Assembly (NCBI GenBank): GCA_027487375.1
Contig: JAIYDQ010000453.1
Span: forward strand, 1 to 38,064
DNA: 38,064 nt
Source: Planctomycetaceae bacterium
GTDB lineage: Bacteria > Planctomycetota > Planctomycetia > Pirellulales > Pirellulaceae
Direction: 5' to 3'
The notes below the pieces were generated by a model that saw only the letters and a program-made list of their open reading frames with translations, was not told the DNA's origin and did no database searches. This document shows, piece by piece, positions 7,731 through 17,112 of the stretch. The position numbers and the translations under genes were made by a program. How positions within the stretch are numbered: the stretch's first letter is position 1; the number at the start of each line of letters is the position of its first letter.

Positions 7731-9056
7731 TCAGCTTACTTCGAGCACGCCCATGGCGATCTGTTTTTTTGCGTAGGCAACTAATGGCTCGAGTTGTTTT
7801 GATTCTTCGGGAAGTAGAAACGCGGGGTTCATTCCATCAATATAGCGAAGTGCGTGACGTGGGCGTTGCGACTGAAGCCACAATTTAACGAGGCTTACTT
7901 GAATCGCAAACTGTCGCTTATCGAACAGAGCGATATGCTCTTCCATCAAAGGCTCTGCTTTTGCGAAGTCTTTAATTTTGAGATAGGCTTGGATGATTGC
8001 GAACAACTGCGGTTGCTGCCAGGATGCGTTCGGATGCGACTTGGCAAGCTTGCGTTGAATCGCTACTGCTACATCCATGTTGCCTTCTTGAATCGCTTCC
8101 GTGATTTGTAGTTGCATGGTTGCGATTGCCTGCTGGCTGGTCATACGACTGGCATTCTCTTCGTCGGCGCTTTTCGGTGGGGGGCCTTTGGGGACCTTAG
8201 GTTTCTTGCCAACGTCGGACTCTTTGCCTTCCTTCCCAGTCCAATACGAAATCAAATCGTATCCTTCGCAGTCCACCCAGCCTTTTTGCAGCATCACGAA
8301 CCCGACAGGTATCCCTATTAAAAAGCCAGTGAGATGGAGAGCTTCAGAACCCATTCCGTGTCCTCCCAACGACCAAAAAGCAAAGTTCATCGCGACGTAA
8401 ATGAATCCGAACATCAGAATTGGAACCTCAAACGTGAATGGCCGAAAACCGAAGAGGAGAAGCGTGTCAAAATTGTTCCTTGGAGCCCAAATCACAGCTA
8501 CGGCAAGCAACGCAAAAATAGCGGAAGAGGCTCCGAGCGCATGTCCTCCCATGGCAAAAAACATGATCGTCTGCACCACGAATGATTGCACAACTCCCAT
8601 CGCAACATAAATAGACGACAAGAGAAGCCAACCGACTTTTCCTTCGACGACAAGTCCAAACGACCAAAGAAAAATCATGTTGCCGATCAAATGCATCCAA
8701 CCCGCATGCATGAACATATTAGTGACCCACTCCCAAGGTCGGTAGCCTTGCCCGAATGAAAGCATCATTGCACGACCAATATTGTCCTCTGTCCAAACCG
8801 GCTTTACTTTCGAAAGATCGACCGAATCATCACCGATTTGTATGAACTCGTCATCTTGATCGTTTTCCGCATGCATGGCCAATTGCTCAACGGTAAATCG
8901 TTTACCGTCGGGCGTCTCGAACTCAGGAGGAATGTCGTTGGCTAAGTCTTGGCAGAATCCGAGGAACATTAACGCATTGATAACGATCAACCCTATCGTT
9001 GCATATGGAAAATGATAAACCGGAGCATCGGTACCATAGGGGACGAAGAAAAGCAT
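7731..9056 (-). CDS. Rhomboid-family intramembrane serine protease with C-terminal TPR-like region
   Basis: The 441-residue protein has about six membrane helices. HAGWMHLIGNMIFLWSFG gives the H-x3-N oxyanion motif (His122, Asn126), GASSAIF holds the nucleophile Ser177, and ALHLTGFLIGIPVG holds the catalytic His241. The usual GxSG is GASS here. A charged insertion (about 40-100) follows the first helix, as in many planctomycete rhomboids. From residue ~300 a soluble helical tail (SQQAIATMQLQITEAIQEGN, then ..AIIQAYLKIKDFAKAEPLMEEHIALF) has the periodicity of tetratricopeptide repeats. It would cleave membrane proteins within the bilayer; substrates unknown. It is followed 82 bases on by the RNB gene on the same strand. 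Confidence 0.88.
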   Translation of the reverse strand: MLFFVPYGTDAPVYHFPYATIGLIVINALMFLGFCQDLANDIPPEFETPDGKRFTVEQLAMHAENDQDDEFIQIGDDSVDLSKVKPVWTEDNIGRAMMLSFGQGYRPWEWVTNMFMHAGWMHLIGNMIFLWSFGLVVEGKVGWLLLSSIYVAMGVVQSFVVQTIMFFAMGGHALGASSAIFALLAVAVIWAPRNNFDTLLLFGFRPFTFEVPILMFGFIYVAMNFAFWSLGGHGMGSEALHLTGFLIGIPVGFVMLQKGWVDCEGYDLISYWTGKEGKESDVGKKPKVPKGPPPKSADEENASRMTSQQAIATMQLQITEAIQEGNMDVAVAIQRKLAKSHPNASWQQPQLFAIIQAYLKIKDFAKAEPLMEEHIALFDKRQFAIQVSLVKLWLQSQRPRHALRYIDGMNPAFLLPEESKQLEPLVAYAKKQIAMGVLEVS

Positions 9057-9262
9057 TCGCGGGAAATCTCGGGTTGATCAAAAGGAAATGCTAATATGCT
9101 GCAGAAGCAATTATCCCTAACACCGACCGAGAAAGATATCACCCCCTAGATATGAAATTTCTCGCTGATCTCCAGCATCCAATACGATTTTTCGATCAAA
9201 TTCCGAATGGTTCCTGTACTCGTTAGAGCTGTTCAGATCCAATACGCTAGTTCGGAAAATGG

Positions 9263-9279
9263 GAGTCGAGGATCGACTC
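9263..9279 (-). terminator. Hairpin behind the ExbB/ExbD operon
   Basis: A 7-bp stem, gagtcga/tcgactc, with a 3-base loop lies 70 bases past the stop of the last ExbD-like gene. The strand it would serve has only a broken T tract afterwards (CCATTTT). The rest of the 292-base gap 9057-9348 shows nothing else I can name. Confidence 0.35.
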
Positions 9280-9348
9280 TTTTACAAGCGATTCATAGGA
9301 AAGCGGTCGACGGATTTTTGCGGAGGATTCTCGCGAAGCATGACTGCT

Positions 9349-10353
9349 TTACTGAGCCGTACTTTGGCTTCCTCGCGGTGATGCGCCGATGCGGACGCCA
9401 TGTGGTAGCGGGCGGGCGGCGGTCATAAAGCCTTCGACAAAAAGCATTTCTTTCAGTTTGCGGAAGGTTTCAAAGCTGTCGGGGTAGACCCAAGCGGTGA
9501 CAGTGGTTTCGCGAGGCGAATAAGCTGATAGATCGATTCGAAGCTGTCCATTCATGCCCAGGCACTGATCGAGTGATTCTCGAATGATATCGGGGCCGGG
9601 TTCTAATTCAAACTTATCAAGTTCAATCATTTGAGCCATTGCAGTCGTGCCGCCGTTGCTGACGAGGCCACGTTTTGAAACAAGACTATAAGACATCTCG
9701 AAACCATCGATCGGGTCTAGTTTACCTGAGACTTGGTCGCCTCTCATTCCGCGTTTTACTCGTGCGCGGACTTCAGACTTGAGTGCATCCACCAAGCGAT
9801 CCCAAGGAATCACTGTGACCGTGTTCTCGCGCACCATAATATGCATCTCTTTACCAAAGACTGTTTTTGCCATCGGTGTTGGGAGATGTTGAAGTACGAT
9901 CGGAGGCTTTTCCGTGGTTTCGATTTCACCTTGCTGCTCCAGAAGTTTGGCGAGCTCTTTTTCCATTTCGCTCAAACGGGCCGCTTGTTCGATATCAGTT
10001 TTGCTTTTGTCATCCAACTCTTCTGATTCTTCATCGATCAAGGCTTTGGCTTGCAAGACTTGATCGAGCATCGCGTCTCTTTCGGCTTTGCGGTATGCGA
10101 CTTCGATGGTGTGTTGATTCAGTTGATCGACTTGACGCAGTAGATCTTTTTGAATGTTCGATGCGGATTCCATCGGCTTTTGCATCGCTTCAGCCGCTTC
10201 GGCAATGCGCTGCGTTGCCAAGAGATCGGCAGCGCTTTTGGTACCGGTACTTACGATGACGACCAAGATAATCAGGATACCGACCAAGTTTGCAACGGTA
10301 TCTAAAAACGCGTCGTCACCAACGCTTAGATCTTCGCGATGTCGCTTTTTCAT
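9349..10353 (-). CDS. ExbD/TolR-like membrane protein (third gene of proton-channel-type operon)
   Basis: The 334-residue protein has a short basic N-terminus (MKKRHREDLS), a single membrane helix in DTVANLVGILIILVVIVST (about residues 20-38), a coiled-coil stretch to about residue 145, and a periplasmic-type alpha/beta domain. The arrangement of cytoplasmic tail, conserved Asp at the start of the helix (Asp19 in FLDTVANL) and periplasmic domain is that of ExbD/TolR. It begins nine bases after the stop of the previous gene, so the two are co-translated. It would be the force-transducing partner of the ExbB-like channel; the target is unknown. Confidence 0.7.
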   Translation of the reverse strand: MKKRHREDLSVGDDAFLDTVANLVGILIILVVIVSTGTKSAADLLATQRIAEAAEAMQKPMESASNIQKDLLRQVDQLNQHTIEVAYRKAERDAMLDQVLQAKALIDEESEELDDKSKTDIEQAARLSEMEKELAKLLEQQGEIETTEKPPIVLQHLPTPMAKTVFGKEMHIMVRENTVTVIPWDRLVDALKSEVRARVKRGMRGDQVSGKLDPIDGFEMSYSLVSKRGLVSNGGTTAMAQMIELDKFELEPGPDIIRESLDQCLGMNGQLRIDLSAYSPRETTVTAWVYPDSFETFRKLKEMLFVEGFMTAARPLPHGVRIGASPRGSQSTAQ

Positions 10354-10362
10354 AATAGATGA

Positions 10363-12567
10363 TTATCGCTTCGTCGATTGTAGCGGAATAAATTCGGCAT
10401 CGAGCTCGCTCCCTTCCAAGAGCTTCTGCAATCGCTGAGCACTCAGGCCGGCTTGAGGCGTGACCTCAATGGTTAGCTTCGGTTGCCAGTAGCCCTCGGA
10501 GACGGCGACACCCCACGAATCAACTCGGTCGCTGATTGCTTGAAAGAGCTGATTTCGTGCCTCCAGTGGGCCTTTCTCCAGCGTGATAGTTGTTTCAATC
10601 TTATCGATCGCATCATCTCGCATAACGAGCCAACGATCTTCCATCACGACTAAGTTCACAGGCCGTGAGACCGCAGTGCTATTTGGACTATAGCGACGGG
10701 ATGACCAATTATGGCCTCCGGCAATGCTCGATTCATTCGATCGAGGCCGTCGCTGTGGTTTAGCTTGAGCTTGCTTGGTCGGCGTACCATTCGAGCTTGT
10801 CGCAGCGTTTGACTTGCTTCGCTTGTCGATAGAATTCGCATTAGAAGAAGTCGCGTTTGCAGGGCTCGCATTCATCGCATCCCTGTCTCGAGCGGTCATC
10901 GGTGCGTAAGCTTGTGATGGATCTTGTCCGTTCTGAGCTGGTTCCAGTGTGTTGCTTTGTGTGAGTGACGTTGATCCGCCGCTGGCACTTGGACTGTTGA
11001 TACCGCTCGACTGATTCGGGTTTGAATTACCATAAGCAGCAGATCCACTATTGGGACCGTTTACCATTCCGGTGTTGGTCCCTGCATTTGCTGAATCGCC
11101 GTTTTGACTCAAAGAATCGTTCGGGGAAAACATTTCGGCCGCAGTAGTTGAACTGCCTGGTTGTCCGGCAATTGGAACCGCGCCGTTGAGTTCAGCTGGA
11201 CTGAATGCCGAGCTACTCGATGGATTCGTTATCGGAGTTGTGTTAACACCGAGTTGGGTTGCATCGTTTGCCGTTGGACTCGCCGTCGAATTAGCGGTCG
11301 ATGAACCAATTGCATTCGCCGCCGAATTGGATGGAGATCTTGGTGCAGGTTGAAGTTGATTCTGATAGCCTCCGAGACGATTATTCAACGCATTGCCAGG
11401 CGACTGCGAAGAAGCACCGTTAGCTATCTGAGCACGACTGCTTGGCTGGACCGGTGATCGAACAAACGTGCTATCGATTGCCGTCCAATCTTCGCCGAAG
11501 CTTAAATCGCCATCCGAAGCGTTGTCGCCACTTCCAGCCCCCCCTCCGCCGGAACCGCCATCGCCAGAACCCGCGTTACCTGAGGAGCCAATTGCGTCGA
11601 AGTCTTCTTCCCAAGGCTGCCCGCCGGCGTAGCGTCTGGGCATGGCTGCGGCCAAAGCGATCTGACGTTCGCGGGCAATCACAAGATTGGTTTCAAGTTG
11701 GTTTGCCAATCCAGGAATCGTGGGCGGAAACGCGAGCGGCATATTCTGGTCGAGAAGTTCATAACCAAATTGATCGTCCCAACCAGCCATCGCCGCGCGT
11801 GCTAAGACATACGATTTAATTCCATTGGGCCGGACCAACAGAAGCGGATAGGGCGACACACTCAACGAGGAGTTCGGATCCAGTTTTTGAAACTCGCTGC
11901 GGATCAATCTTAAGCTCGCATCGAGCGGGTTACCGGGACCGAAGGGCGGCTTCAAATCATCAATGGAAACCAAGGTGCCTTCAGGTTGTATGATGACACC
12001 AGCTTCAACGCATTCTAGATAGATCGGTCTGCGTGTCGTTCCGTTTTTGCCTTGATAAGGAAAAATCGCGAAGGCGGGTGAGTTGCCCTTCGATTTTTCT
12101 GTAAGCTTTTCCAGTTTATCTTTTTCAAGTTCTATCTTCGATTCTAGATCATTTACCTTACGAAGCTTCTCAGCTCGTTCACTTTCACTTTGTTCAAGCC
12201 GAGTGTCGAGCGCCTTAGCCATCTCGCGATAGTGCTCGAGCTCGGTGACAAGCCGCGAGATATGATCTTCCACCGCAGTTAGCTCCAAACGCCGACGTTC
12301 GATTTCCTCTTGCTGACGATCACGCTGAGCGATCATTTCTTCCGACATCAGATGGACCGAGTCCGAAGCCTCTAGCAATTTCTCGTCTGCTGGCGTCGGA
12401 CGATTGGCTGAAGCGCTCGCTTGGCTAACCACTAAAACCAGGATCAGCACAAGCGCACCCATCGTGCATACGAGCACTGCAAGAAACGGGAAAAGCGCGG
12501 GAGCTAAGTTTTCACCACGCGCGGGTCGGTTGCGTCGCTGAGCTCTGCTGCGATAGCCGCTACTCAT
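10363..12567 (-). CDS. Large ExbD/TolR-like membrane protein with Ser/Asn/Ala-rich linker
   Basis: The 734-residue protein starts with a basic, Arg-rich tail, then one membrane helix (PALFPFLAVLVCTMGALVLILVLVV, about 22-48) and a long coiled coil (about 65-150, Glu/Arg/Leu-rich). A globular part follows to about 320. From about 325 to 610 the sequence is low-complexity, dominated by Gly, Ser, Asn, Ala, Thr and Gln, like a flexible wall-spanning linker. The last ~90 residues are folded again (VVMEDRWLVMRDDAIDKIE to the end) and resemble the tail of the following gene product. Its ATG overlaps the TGA of the ExbB-like gene (ATGA). I infer a stator-like partner that reaches far into the periplasm. 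Confidence 0.68.
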   Translation of the reverse strand: MSSGYRSRAQRRNRPARGENLAPALFPFLAVLVCTMGALVLILVLVVSQASASANRPTPADEKLLEASDSVHLMSEEMIAQRDRQQEEIERRRLELTAVEDHISRLVTELEHYREMAKALDTRLEQSESERAEKLRKVNDLESKIELEKDKLEKLTEKSKGNSPAFAIFPYQGKNGTTRRPIYLECVEAGVIIQPEGTLVSIDDLKPPFGPGNPLDASLRLIRSEFQKLDPNSSLSVSPYPLLLVRPNGIKSYVLARAAMAGWDDQFGYELLDQNMPLAFPPTIPGLANQLETNLVIARERQIALAAAMPRRYAGGQPWEEDFDAIGSSGNAGSGDGGSGGGGAGSGDNASDGDLSFGEDWTAIDSTFVRSPVQPSSRAQIANGASSQSPGNALNNRLGGYQNQLQPAPRSPSNSAANAIGSSTANSTASPTANDATQLGVNTTPITNPSSSSAFSPAELNGAVPIAGQPGSSTTAAEMFSPNDSLSQNGDSANAGTNTGMVNGPNSGSAAYGNSNPNQSSGINSPSASGGSTSLTQSNTLEPAQNGQDPSQAYAPMTARDRDAMNASPANATSSNANSIDKRSKSNAATSSNGTPTKQAQAKPQRRPRSNESSIAGGHNWSSRRYSPNSTAVSRPVNLVVMEDRWLVMRDDAIDKIETTITLEKGPLEARNQLFQAISDRVDSWGVAVSEGYWQPKLTIEVTPQAGLSAQRLQKLLEGSELDAEFIPLQSTKR

Positions 12568-13985
12568 GCAGCCTTCCTTATCGGAAGCGTACTGGAACCG
12601 GGAGCGACATTGTTGCTACGTCGTACTGCTTGCTTGCCGATGTATCCGGCACGTTCCATTTGCGTACCAAGAACAGCAACGGCTTCCGTCAAGCAAATTG
12701 CTGCTTCGTGGAATCGATCCACATCGGTGAGCCGCGAAAGATTCTGTTGAAGCCCCTCTTCCATCATCCGAAACGCGTCGCACTTGTCTACCAACTCGCG
12801 AAGCAGATTCATCGTGGTTGCCATCGATTCATGCTGAGTATGAATCGTGCGAGTCTGCTCTGAGAGCGTCGTTTGCCACTGCTGATACCTTGCATCTAGC
12901 TGCGCGACTCCGTCTTGTTGAGCTCGAGTAAAATCGATCGCGTGCTTCCCAAGAGATTCATCAAGTGCTTGGGTTAATGACGTTTGGAGTGTTGCTCCTG
13001 CGGTGTTGGATATCTCGCTCCATCGTGTCTGCGTCTCTGCGATGGATCCCTTCCAAACGTCTGCTTGTGTTTGTACGACACGATCAATTGCAACCAGGAA
13101 CTGATCGGTCACTAGACGGACTGTTTTCTCAACTTGGAAGAAGTCCTTTGAGTTGTCTTCTTCAGGTTCGCTCAGAATGCCTTGAAGGGCTTTCGCGATC
13201 GAGTCATCCAAGGTGCCAAGCAATGCGATCTCGACTCGACTGACACCAAACATCACGAACATGGTTGCCATCGTGAGCACCAGTCCGACTGCTGTTGTAT
13301 CGAATGCGACATACAATCCGGCAGTAAGAGAATTCATAGCCTCTTGGGAGCCGCTTGCAAGAGCCTTGGTGTCCATCTGCCCAAGCGTGTCTGAAATACC
13401 GATAACCGTTCCCAAGAATCCGAGCATAGGCATAGCCCATGTCATCATGCGAACCAAGCCGTAGCTCTCGTGTTGCTGATCGGCGTCTTTATCCGCCAGT
13501 TCGTGTAAATCGTCTTCCAGTAAACGACATGATCCGCGAGCGACTTGACGGGAGAGGACTGCTTCCAAGCGTTGCCCGAACCACGATTGACAAAGCTCAG
13601 TAGTTTGAGCCTTCCATAGCGTTCCAAGCCACGATGCGTTGTCGATCGGAGAAGTGTTCGCTGCTGACGCTGCCAGTTCATCCAAGACTCGACAACCGGC
13701 AACAGCCAATTGCGATTGGATAAGAGCAGCGATCAACTTTTGAACGATCGACACTAACGCAATCATGAACATGTAAACCGATACGATTGCTACTGCGTGA
13801 CAGAGCACATATCGATTGAGTAGAGGATGCGAAAAGGGCGTTTTCAAAATTACAACGTAAAAGCCGGTCGCCATCGCTGATCCGACAAGAACAGACGTCC
13901 AAAACGGAGCCACGAACGGAACGCTTGAAGATCGAAATAGTTTGGAAAACACGAGCAATCCTTTGCTTGGTAAACCGGTCTGCAT
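12564..13985 (-). CDS. MotA/TolQ/ExbB-family proton channel protein
   Basis: The 473-residue protein has two N-terminal hydrophobic helices (about 25-47 and 62-85) and the core MotA/TolQ/ExbB region around MMTWAMPMLGFLGTVIGISD, then SGSQEAMNSLTAGLYVAFDTTAVGLVLTMATMF. GFLGTVIGI and the Thr/Ala-rich AFDTTAVGL stretch are the family signatures that line the proton path. A ~200-residue coiled-coil cytoplasmic tail with many Gln and Thr follows, longer than in ExbB/TolQ. The ATG at 13985 is used; a GTG three codons upstream (13994) is also possible. First gene of a three-gene operon with two ExbD-like partners, suggesting an energised envelope machine. Confidence 0.85.
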   Translation of the reverse strand: MQTGLPSKGLLVFSKLFRSSSVPFVAPFWTSVLVGSAMATGFYVVILKTPFSHPLLNRYVLCHAVAIVSVYMFMIALVSIVQKLIAALIQSQLAVAGCRVLDELAASAANTSPIDNASWLGTLWKAQTTELCQSWFGQRLEAVLSRQVARGSCRLLEDDLHELADKDADQQHESYGLVRMMTWAMPMLGFLGTVIGISDTLGQMDTKALASGSQEAMNSLTAGLYVAFDTTAVGLVLTMATMFVMFGVSRVEIALLGTLDDSIAKALQGILSEPEEDNSKDFFQVEKTVRLVTDQFLVAIDRVVQTQADVWKGSIAETQTRWSEISNTAGATLQTSLTQALDESLGKHAIDFTRAQQDGVAQLDARYQQWQTTLSEQTRTIHTQHESMATTMNLLRELVDKCDAFRMMEEGLQQNLSRLTDVDRFHEAAICLTEAVAVLGTQMERAGYIGKQAVRRSNNVAPGSSTLPIRKAA

Positions 13986-14347
13986 ACTCACCACAACAAC
14001 TATTACAGATTTATGTCGTTCGCAATCAATTCCAGTTCATCGGATTAGCTTTGCTAGCACAATCGATCTATTCCCGATATTGAGACTCTTTGACCGTAGC
14101 GGGCCCTTGGTTTTCTCAAAAGCTATTCGAAGTCTCAAGCAATCGGCAAATTTGGAACGATGTAGAGAAGCGCGAGATCTGCGACTTCTTGGATGCGTAG
14201 TTAATTGGTGAACGAAGAATTCAGGAGTCGGCGGAAGCAACGGAGAAACCTACGGTCGTCAGATGTCTCGCTAAATCTGCTACGAACAGAAGCCTTTTGC
14301 TTAATATTTCATTCGCTCAAAGACAGCCTCCATGTAACTTGACCAAC
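13986..14347. other. Divergent intergenic region
   Basis: This 362-base gap separates the ExbB-like operon from the HEAT-like gene and must hold both promoters. Short frames occur on both strands, but they overlap each other and show no family features. I could not assign clear promoter boxes, repeats or an RNA gene. Confidence 0.5.
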
Positions 14348-15907
14348 ATGACTTCAGCGCTCACCTGTATTCAATGGCTCGGTAAGACACGGAATCTATC
14401 CTCTCTAGACCTTTTCGCGGCGCTCCTTCAAAGCACAAATGAATCCGTTCGATTCGAAGCTGCCATCAATCTAAGTGGTCGACCTGAAAAAGAGGCGAAG
14501 GATATTCTGATTCGCAGTCTCGGGGCTCACTATGCAAACGCGTCACCTAGTTTGAAAAATATCGGATACCGTTTTGTTTCGGAAGTCCTTGAGATTCTTG
14601 CGGACGACCATCATGAATTGTTTCCAGATGCACTAAAAACAGCAGTCGCTTGCGAGATGCTGGAAGCCCTGCCTGTCTTGATCACAACCGCCGAACAAAC
14701 GGCTTCACCTTACGGACCGATTGCGGGGCAATTGCTCATGGAGTTGTCGCTGCGGCTTGGGGGGCGTACTCGTGAAACAGGAATGTCTACCGATTTCCGC
14801 GATCGCTTTATCCAGTTGCTACATCATTCACTCGAGAACTACTCCAGTCACCGCAACGCAAAGATAGTCGACGCCTTTCTCGCTTGCTTGGTTCCAGATG
14901 ACGCGGTGCTCCAAAGCATACTGAATGACTCTCACACCAAAACGTTCAAGCTTCTGTCTCGCCATTGGAAAACCACGGGATGCGCCGAAGCGATCGATTT
15001 GCTTGTTCAAGTACTTTGGAAGCACTATCTGTCGCACGATGTACAGCAGATTATCTTTCGCGATCGTCGCGATCGGCTACTTGGGAAGTCCCTCGCGAAA
15101 TGCATGCGCCGCGAACTGACCGATCATGTGATCGAGCGTCTCAAAAAATACGGAACACCCGTTTGCTGCATCACCATTGAACCCGATGACAATGAACTTC
15201 CGCTTGAGGATCGACTGAATCTCTGGCGGTTGCTTTCGATTACAGGCGGACCATTAGTATGGTTCTTGAAAGGTGTTCGATATTTTCTCGCTCACCATCG
15301 TGAACAGGTTGGAATCGCTGTCGCCGATATGCTCAAATTGCATGCGCCTCCCAGCCACACCGAACTGATGACTGCTATTGGACTGGATGATTTTGAGTTT
15401 GGGAAAGCTCCTCTGGTTCGAATGGGACCGCTTCCTGCTCAAGCGACAAATCGCGAAAACCTCCAGTATTTACTCGACGAGGCACCTCGCTTCGCCAAGC
15501 CACTGCAAGATGCAATGGAGATGTTTTTTCAAGATTTCAATTGTGAGCACATGATCAATAAACTGTCTTCCAAGAATGACGAGTACCTTGAGCAGTTTGC
15601 CAAAGTGGTCATTCTCGGTCAGCGAGATTGGGAGGAATCGTTGAAGGCTTATATGCTTTCGCCGACTCCCGCAATTCGATGCAAGGGGGTGATCGCAGCA
15701 ACTTACTTCCCGCCGTCATTGAAGCTCCAACCAACGCTACGAGCCCTTCTGGATGATCCCAAGGAAGTCATTCGTGAAGAAGCCGCTTTCGCTTTAGATC
15801 GATACAAATCAGTCACAGCAAGCGCCGCTCATCCCGTAACTCCAAAGTCGCTTTATAAACCGCTTCAAAATGCAACCGTGATGGAGGCGTCCAATGTTGT
15901 GGGATGA
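14348..15907 (+). CDS. HEAT-repeat-like helical protein
   Basis: The 519-residue soluble protein is almost all alpha-helical. Motifs typical of HEAT-type repeats occur at both ends: LLQSTNESVRFEAAINLSGR near the N-terminus and LLDDPKEVIREEAAFALDRY near the C-terminus, each a helix pair with the D-x-VR-x-EAA pattern. The middle is divergent. No signal peptide or membrane helix. The ATG at 14348 (MTSALTCIQW) is preferred to an upstream in-frame start at 14297, since the extra residues look unstructured. Its end overlaps the next gene by 14 bases. Probably a scaffold; no catalytic residues visible. Confidence 0.6.
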   Translation: MTSALTCIQWLGKTRNLSSLDLFAALLQSTNESVRFEAAINLSGRPEKEAKDILIRSLGAHYANASPSLKNIGYRFVSEVLEILADDHHELFPDALKTAVACEMLEALPVLITTAEQTASPYGPIAGQLLMELSLRLGGRTRETGMSTDFRDRFIQLLHHSLENYSSHRNAKIVDAFLACLVPDDAVLQSILNDSHTKTFKLLSRHWKTTGCAEAIDLLVQVLWKHYLSHDVQQIIFRDRRDRLLGKSLAKCMRRELTDHVIERLKKYGTPVCCITIEPDDNELPLEDRLNLWRLLSITGGPLVWFLKGVRYFLAHHREQVGIAVADMLKLHAPPSHTELMTAIGLDDFEFGKAPLVRMGPLPAQATNRENLQYLLDEAPRFAKPLQDAMEMFFQDFNCEHMINKLSSKNDEYLEQFAKVVILGQRDWEESLKAYMLSPTPAIRCKGVIAATYFPPSLKLQPTLRALLDDPKEVIREEAAFALDRYKSVTASAAHPVTPKSLYKPLQNATVMEASNVVG

Positions 15908-16262
15908 GCTCGCGCGCGAGTTGGTATTGCTCCGAGCAGAATTCAAACAAGCAGTCGGGATCGATTTCACCTGGATTCTGCTTCCGTTTGTTTTGCTTGC
16001 TGCCGTCATCGCAACGATGAAGCTGTCAACCATCGTGAGGGCCTGGTGGCTCCGTCCGTATTCTTCACCCAAACGCATGCTCGTTCACTTAGCGAAAGTT
16101 CGAGGTGTCACGAGAAGCCAATTGCGGATCTTGAAGTCGGTCAATCCGCAAGCATCCGTCCTATTACAATCCCAAATGCTTATTGACTCATCTGTTTGGC
16201 CGGCTGAACGGAAGTCACCACGCGAAGAAAAGCTTTATCAGTTTCTATTTAAAACTGGTTAA
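15894..16262 (+). CDS. Small single-span membrane protein of unknown function
   Basis: The 122-residue protein has a short N-terminal segment, one strong membrane helix (FTWILLPFVLLAAVIATMKL, about 24-43) and a basic soluble tail with a helical region (MLVHLAKVRGVTRSQLRILK) that could be a small helix-turn-helix-like fold. I do not recognise a family. It overlaps the HEAT-like gene by 14 bases, so the two are translationally coupled and may act as membrane anchor plus scaffold. Its stop is one base from the end of the convergent HEAT/TPR gene. Confidence 0.6.
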   Translation: MLWDELARELVLLRAEFKQAVGIDFTWILLPFVLLAAVIATMKLSTIVRAWWLRPYSSPKRMLVHLAKVRGVTRSQLRILKSVNPQASVLLQSQMLIDSSVWPAERKSPREEKLYQFLFKTG

Positions 16263-16263
16263 C

Positions 16264-16929
16264 TTAAGTTGTCTCTCGAAGCATGCGCTCAAGCCGCTTG
16301 ATCTGGATCCTTACCGTATCCAAATCTGGATAGATTCTAACCGCGTCTCGAAATGCCTCTAAAGCTTGCCGAGGGTTGTCCAGTTCCAGTAAGCACTGCC
16401 CAAGCCCTACATACGCCATGTAGCTGTGAGGAGCCAGCGCGATACACTGACGACAATCTTGAATCGCGTCGTGAATCAATCCGAGATTGAAATGGGCTAG
16501 AGCACGACGGCAGTAGGCTTCAGATGCTTGCGGATAGGATGCGATAATACGATTGGCCGTTGATACTGCTGCCAGAATGTGATTCGATTCGATTTGCACC
16601 AACATTCTTTCGAGCATCGCGCGACCACGTAAAGGAATGTTACGACTTTCAATCGCTTTGATTGCGTCATCCGCAAGCACGCGCACCTTCTTGTCGCTGT
16701 CATTCAATCGAGGTGCTAGGTATTCAATCGCTTCGCGATTTCCAATCATTCCAAGCGCAAATACCGCCGCTTGTCGCACGGTTGGTTGCACGGAATCGGT
16801 GAGACGCGCTAACGTAACAAACGAATAATTCTCGGCAACTTTACAAATCCACGCAGCCGAGTCACCATCCGACAGAAACTGCTTGTAAAGTAATAATATG
16901 CCCGATGATTGCGGCTGCGACTTATTCAT
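16264..16929 (-). CDS. HEAT + TPR repeat protein
   Basis: The 221-residue protein has an N-terminal HEAT-like part (LARLTDSVQPTVRQAAVFALGMIG, then LAPRLNDSDKKVRVLADDAIKAIE) and C-terminal tetratricopeptide repeats (SEAYCRRALAHFNLGLIHDA, SYMAYVGLGQCLLELDNP, RQALEAFRDAVRIYPD). It is a likely protein-protein interaction adaptor. The ATG at 16929 is chosen; an in-frame ATG at 16986 would add 19 residues of no clear character. It converges on the small membrane protein gene with a one-base gap and diverges from the secreted STN-like gene. Confidence 0.72.
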   Translation of the reverse strand: MNKSQPQSSGILLLYKQFLSDGDSAAWICKVAENYSFVTLARLTDSVQPTVRQAAVFALGMIGNREAIEYLAPRLNDSDKKVRVLADDAIKAIESRNIPLRGRAMLERMLVQIESNHILAAVSTANRIIASYPQASEAYCRRALAHFNLGLIHDAIQDCRQCIALAPHSYMAYVGLGQCLLELDNPRQALEAFRDAVRIYPDLDTVRIQIKRLERMLRETT

Positions 16930-17112
16930 GGTGTTTTGCGTCTCGGGTTTGCATTGACTTTCCGACGTACTGCCCGCCCAGGGCACGGCTTAGTTTAGTT
17001 GCTCGGTTCGTTACCGGCAATCGGCGTCAAATCCGCGTTCTTGGTACAATCGTAATCAATTTGATTGACAATAAATTCAGAATGAACTCACAGGCGATCT
17101 GACGGAGCATAA

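Noticed and set aside
13942-14240. Short frames on both strands in the ExbB-HEAT divergent gap
   Set aside because: They overlap each other on opposite strands and have no recognisable features.
17054-17066. AATCAA-T-TTGATT palindrome between the HEAT/TPR and STN-like genes
   Set aside because: It is short and AT-rich and may occur by chance; no promoter geometry supports it.
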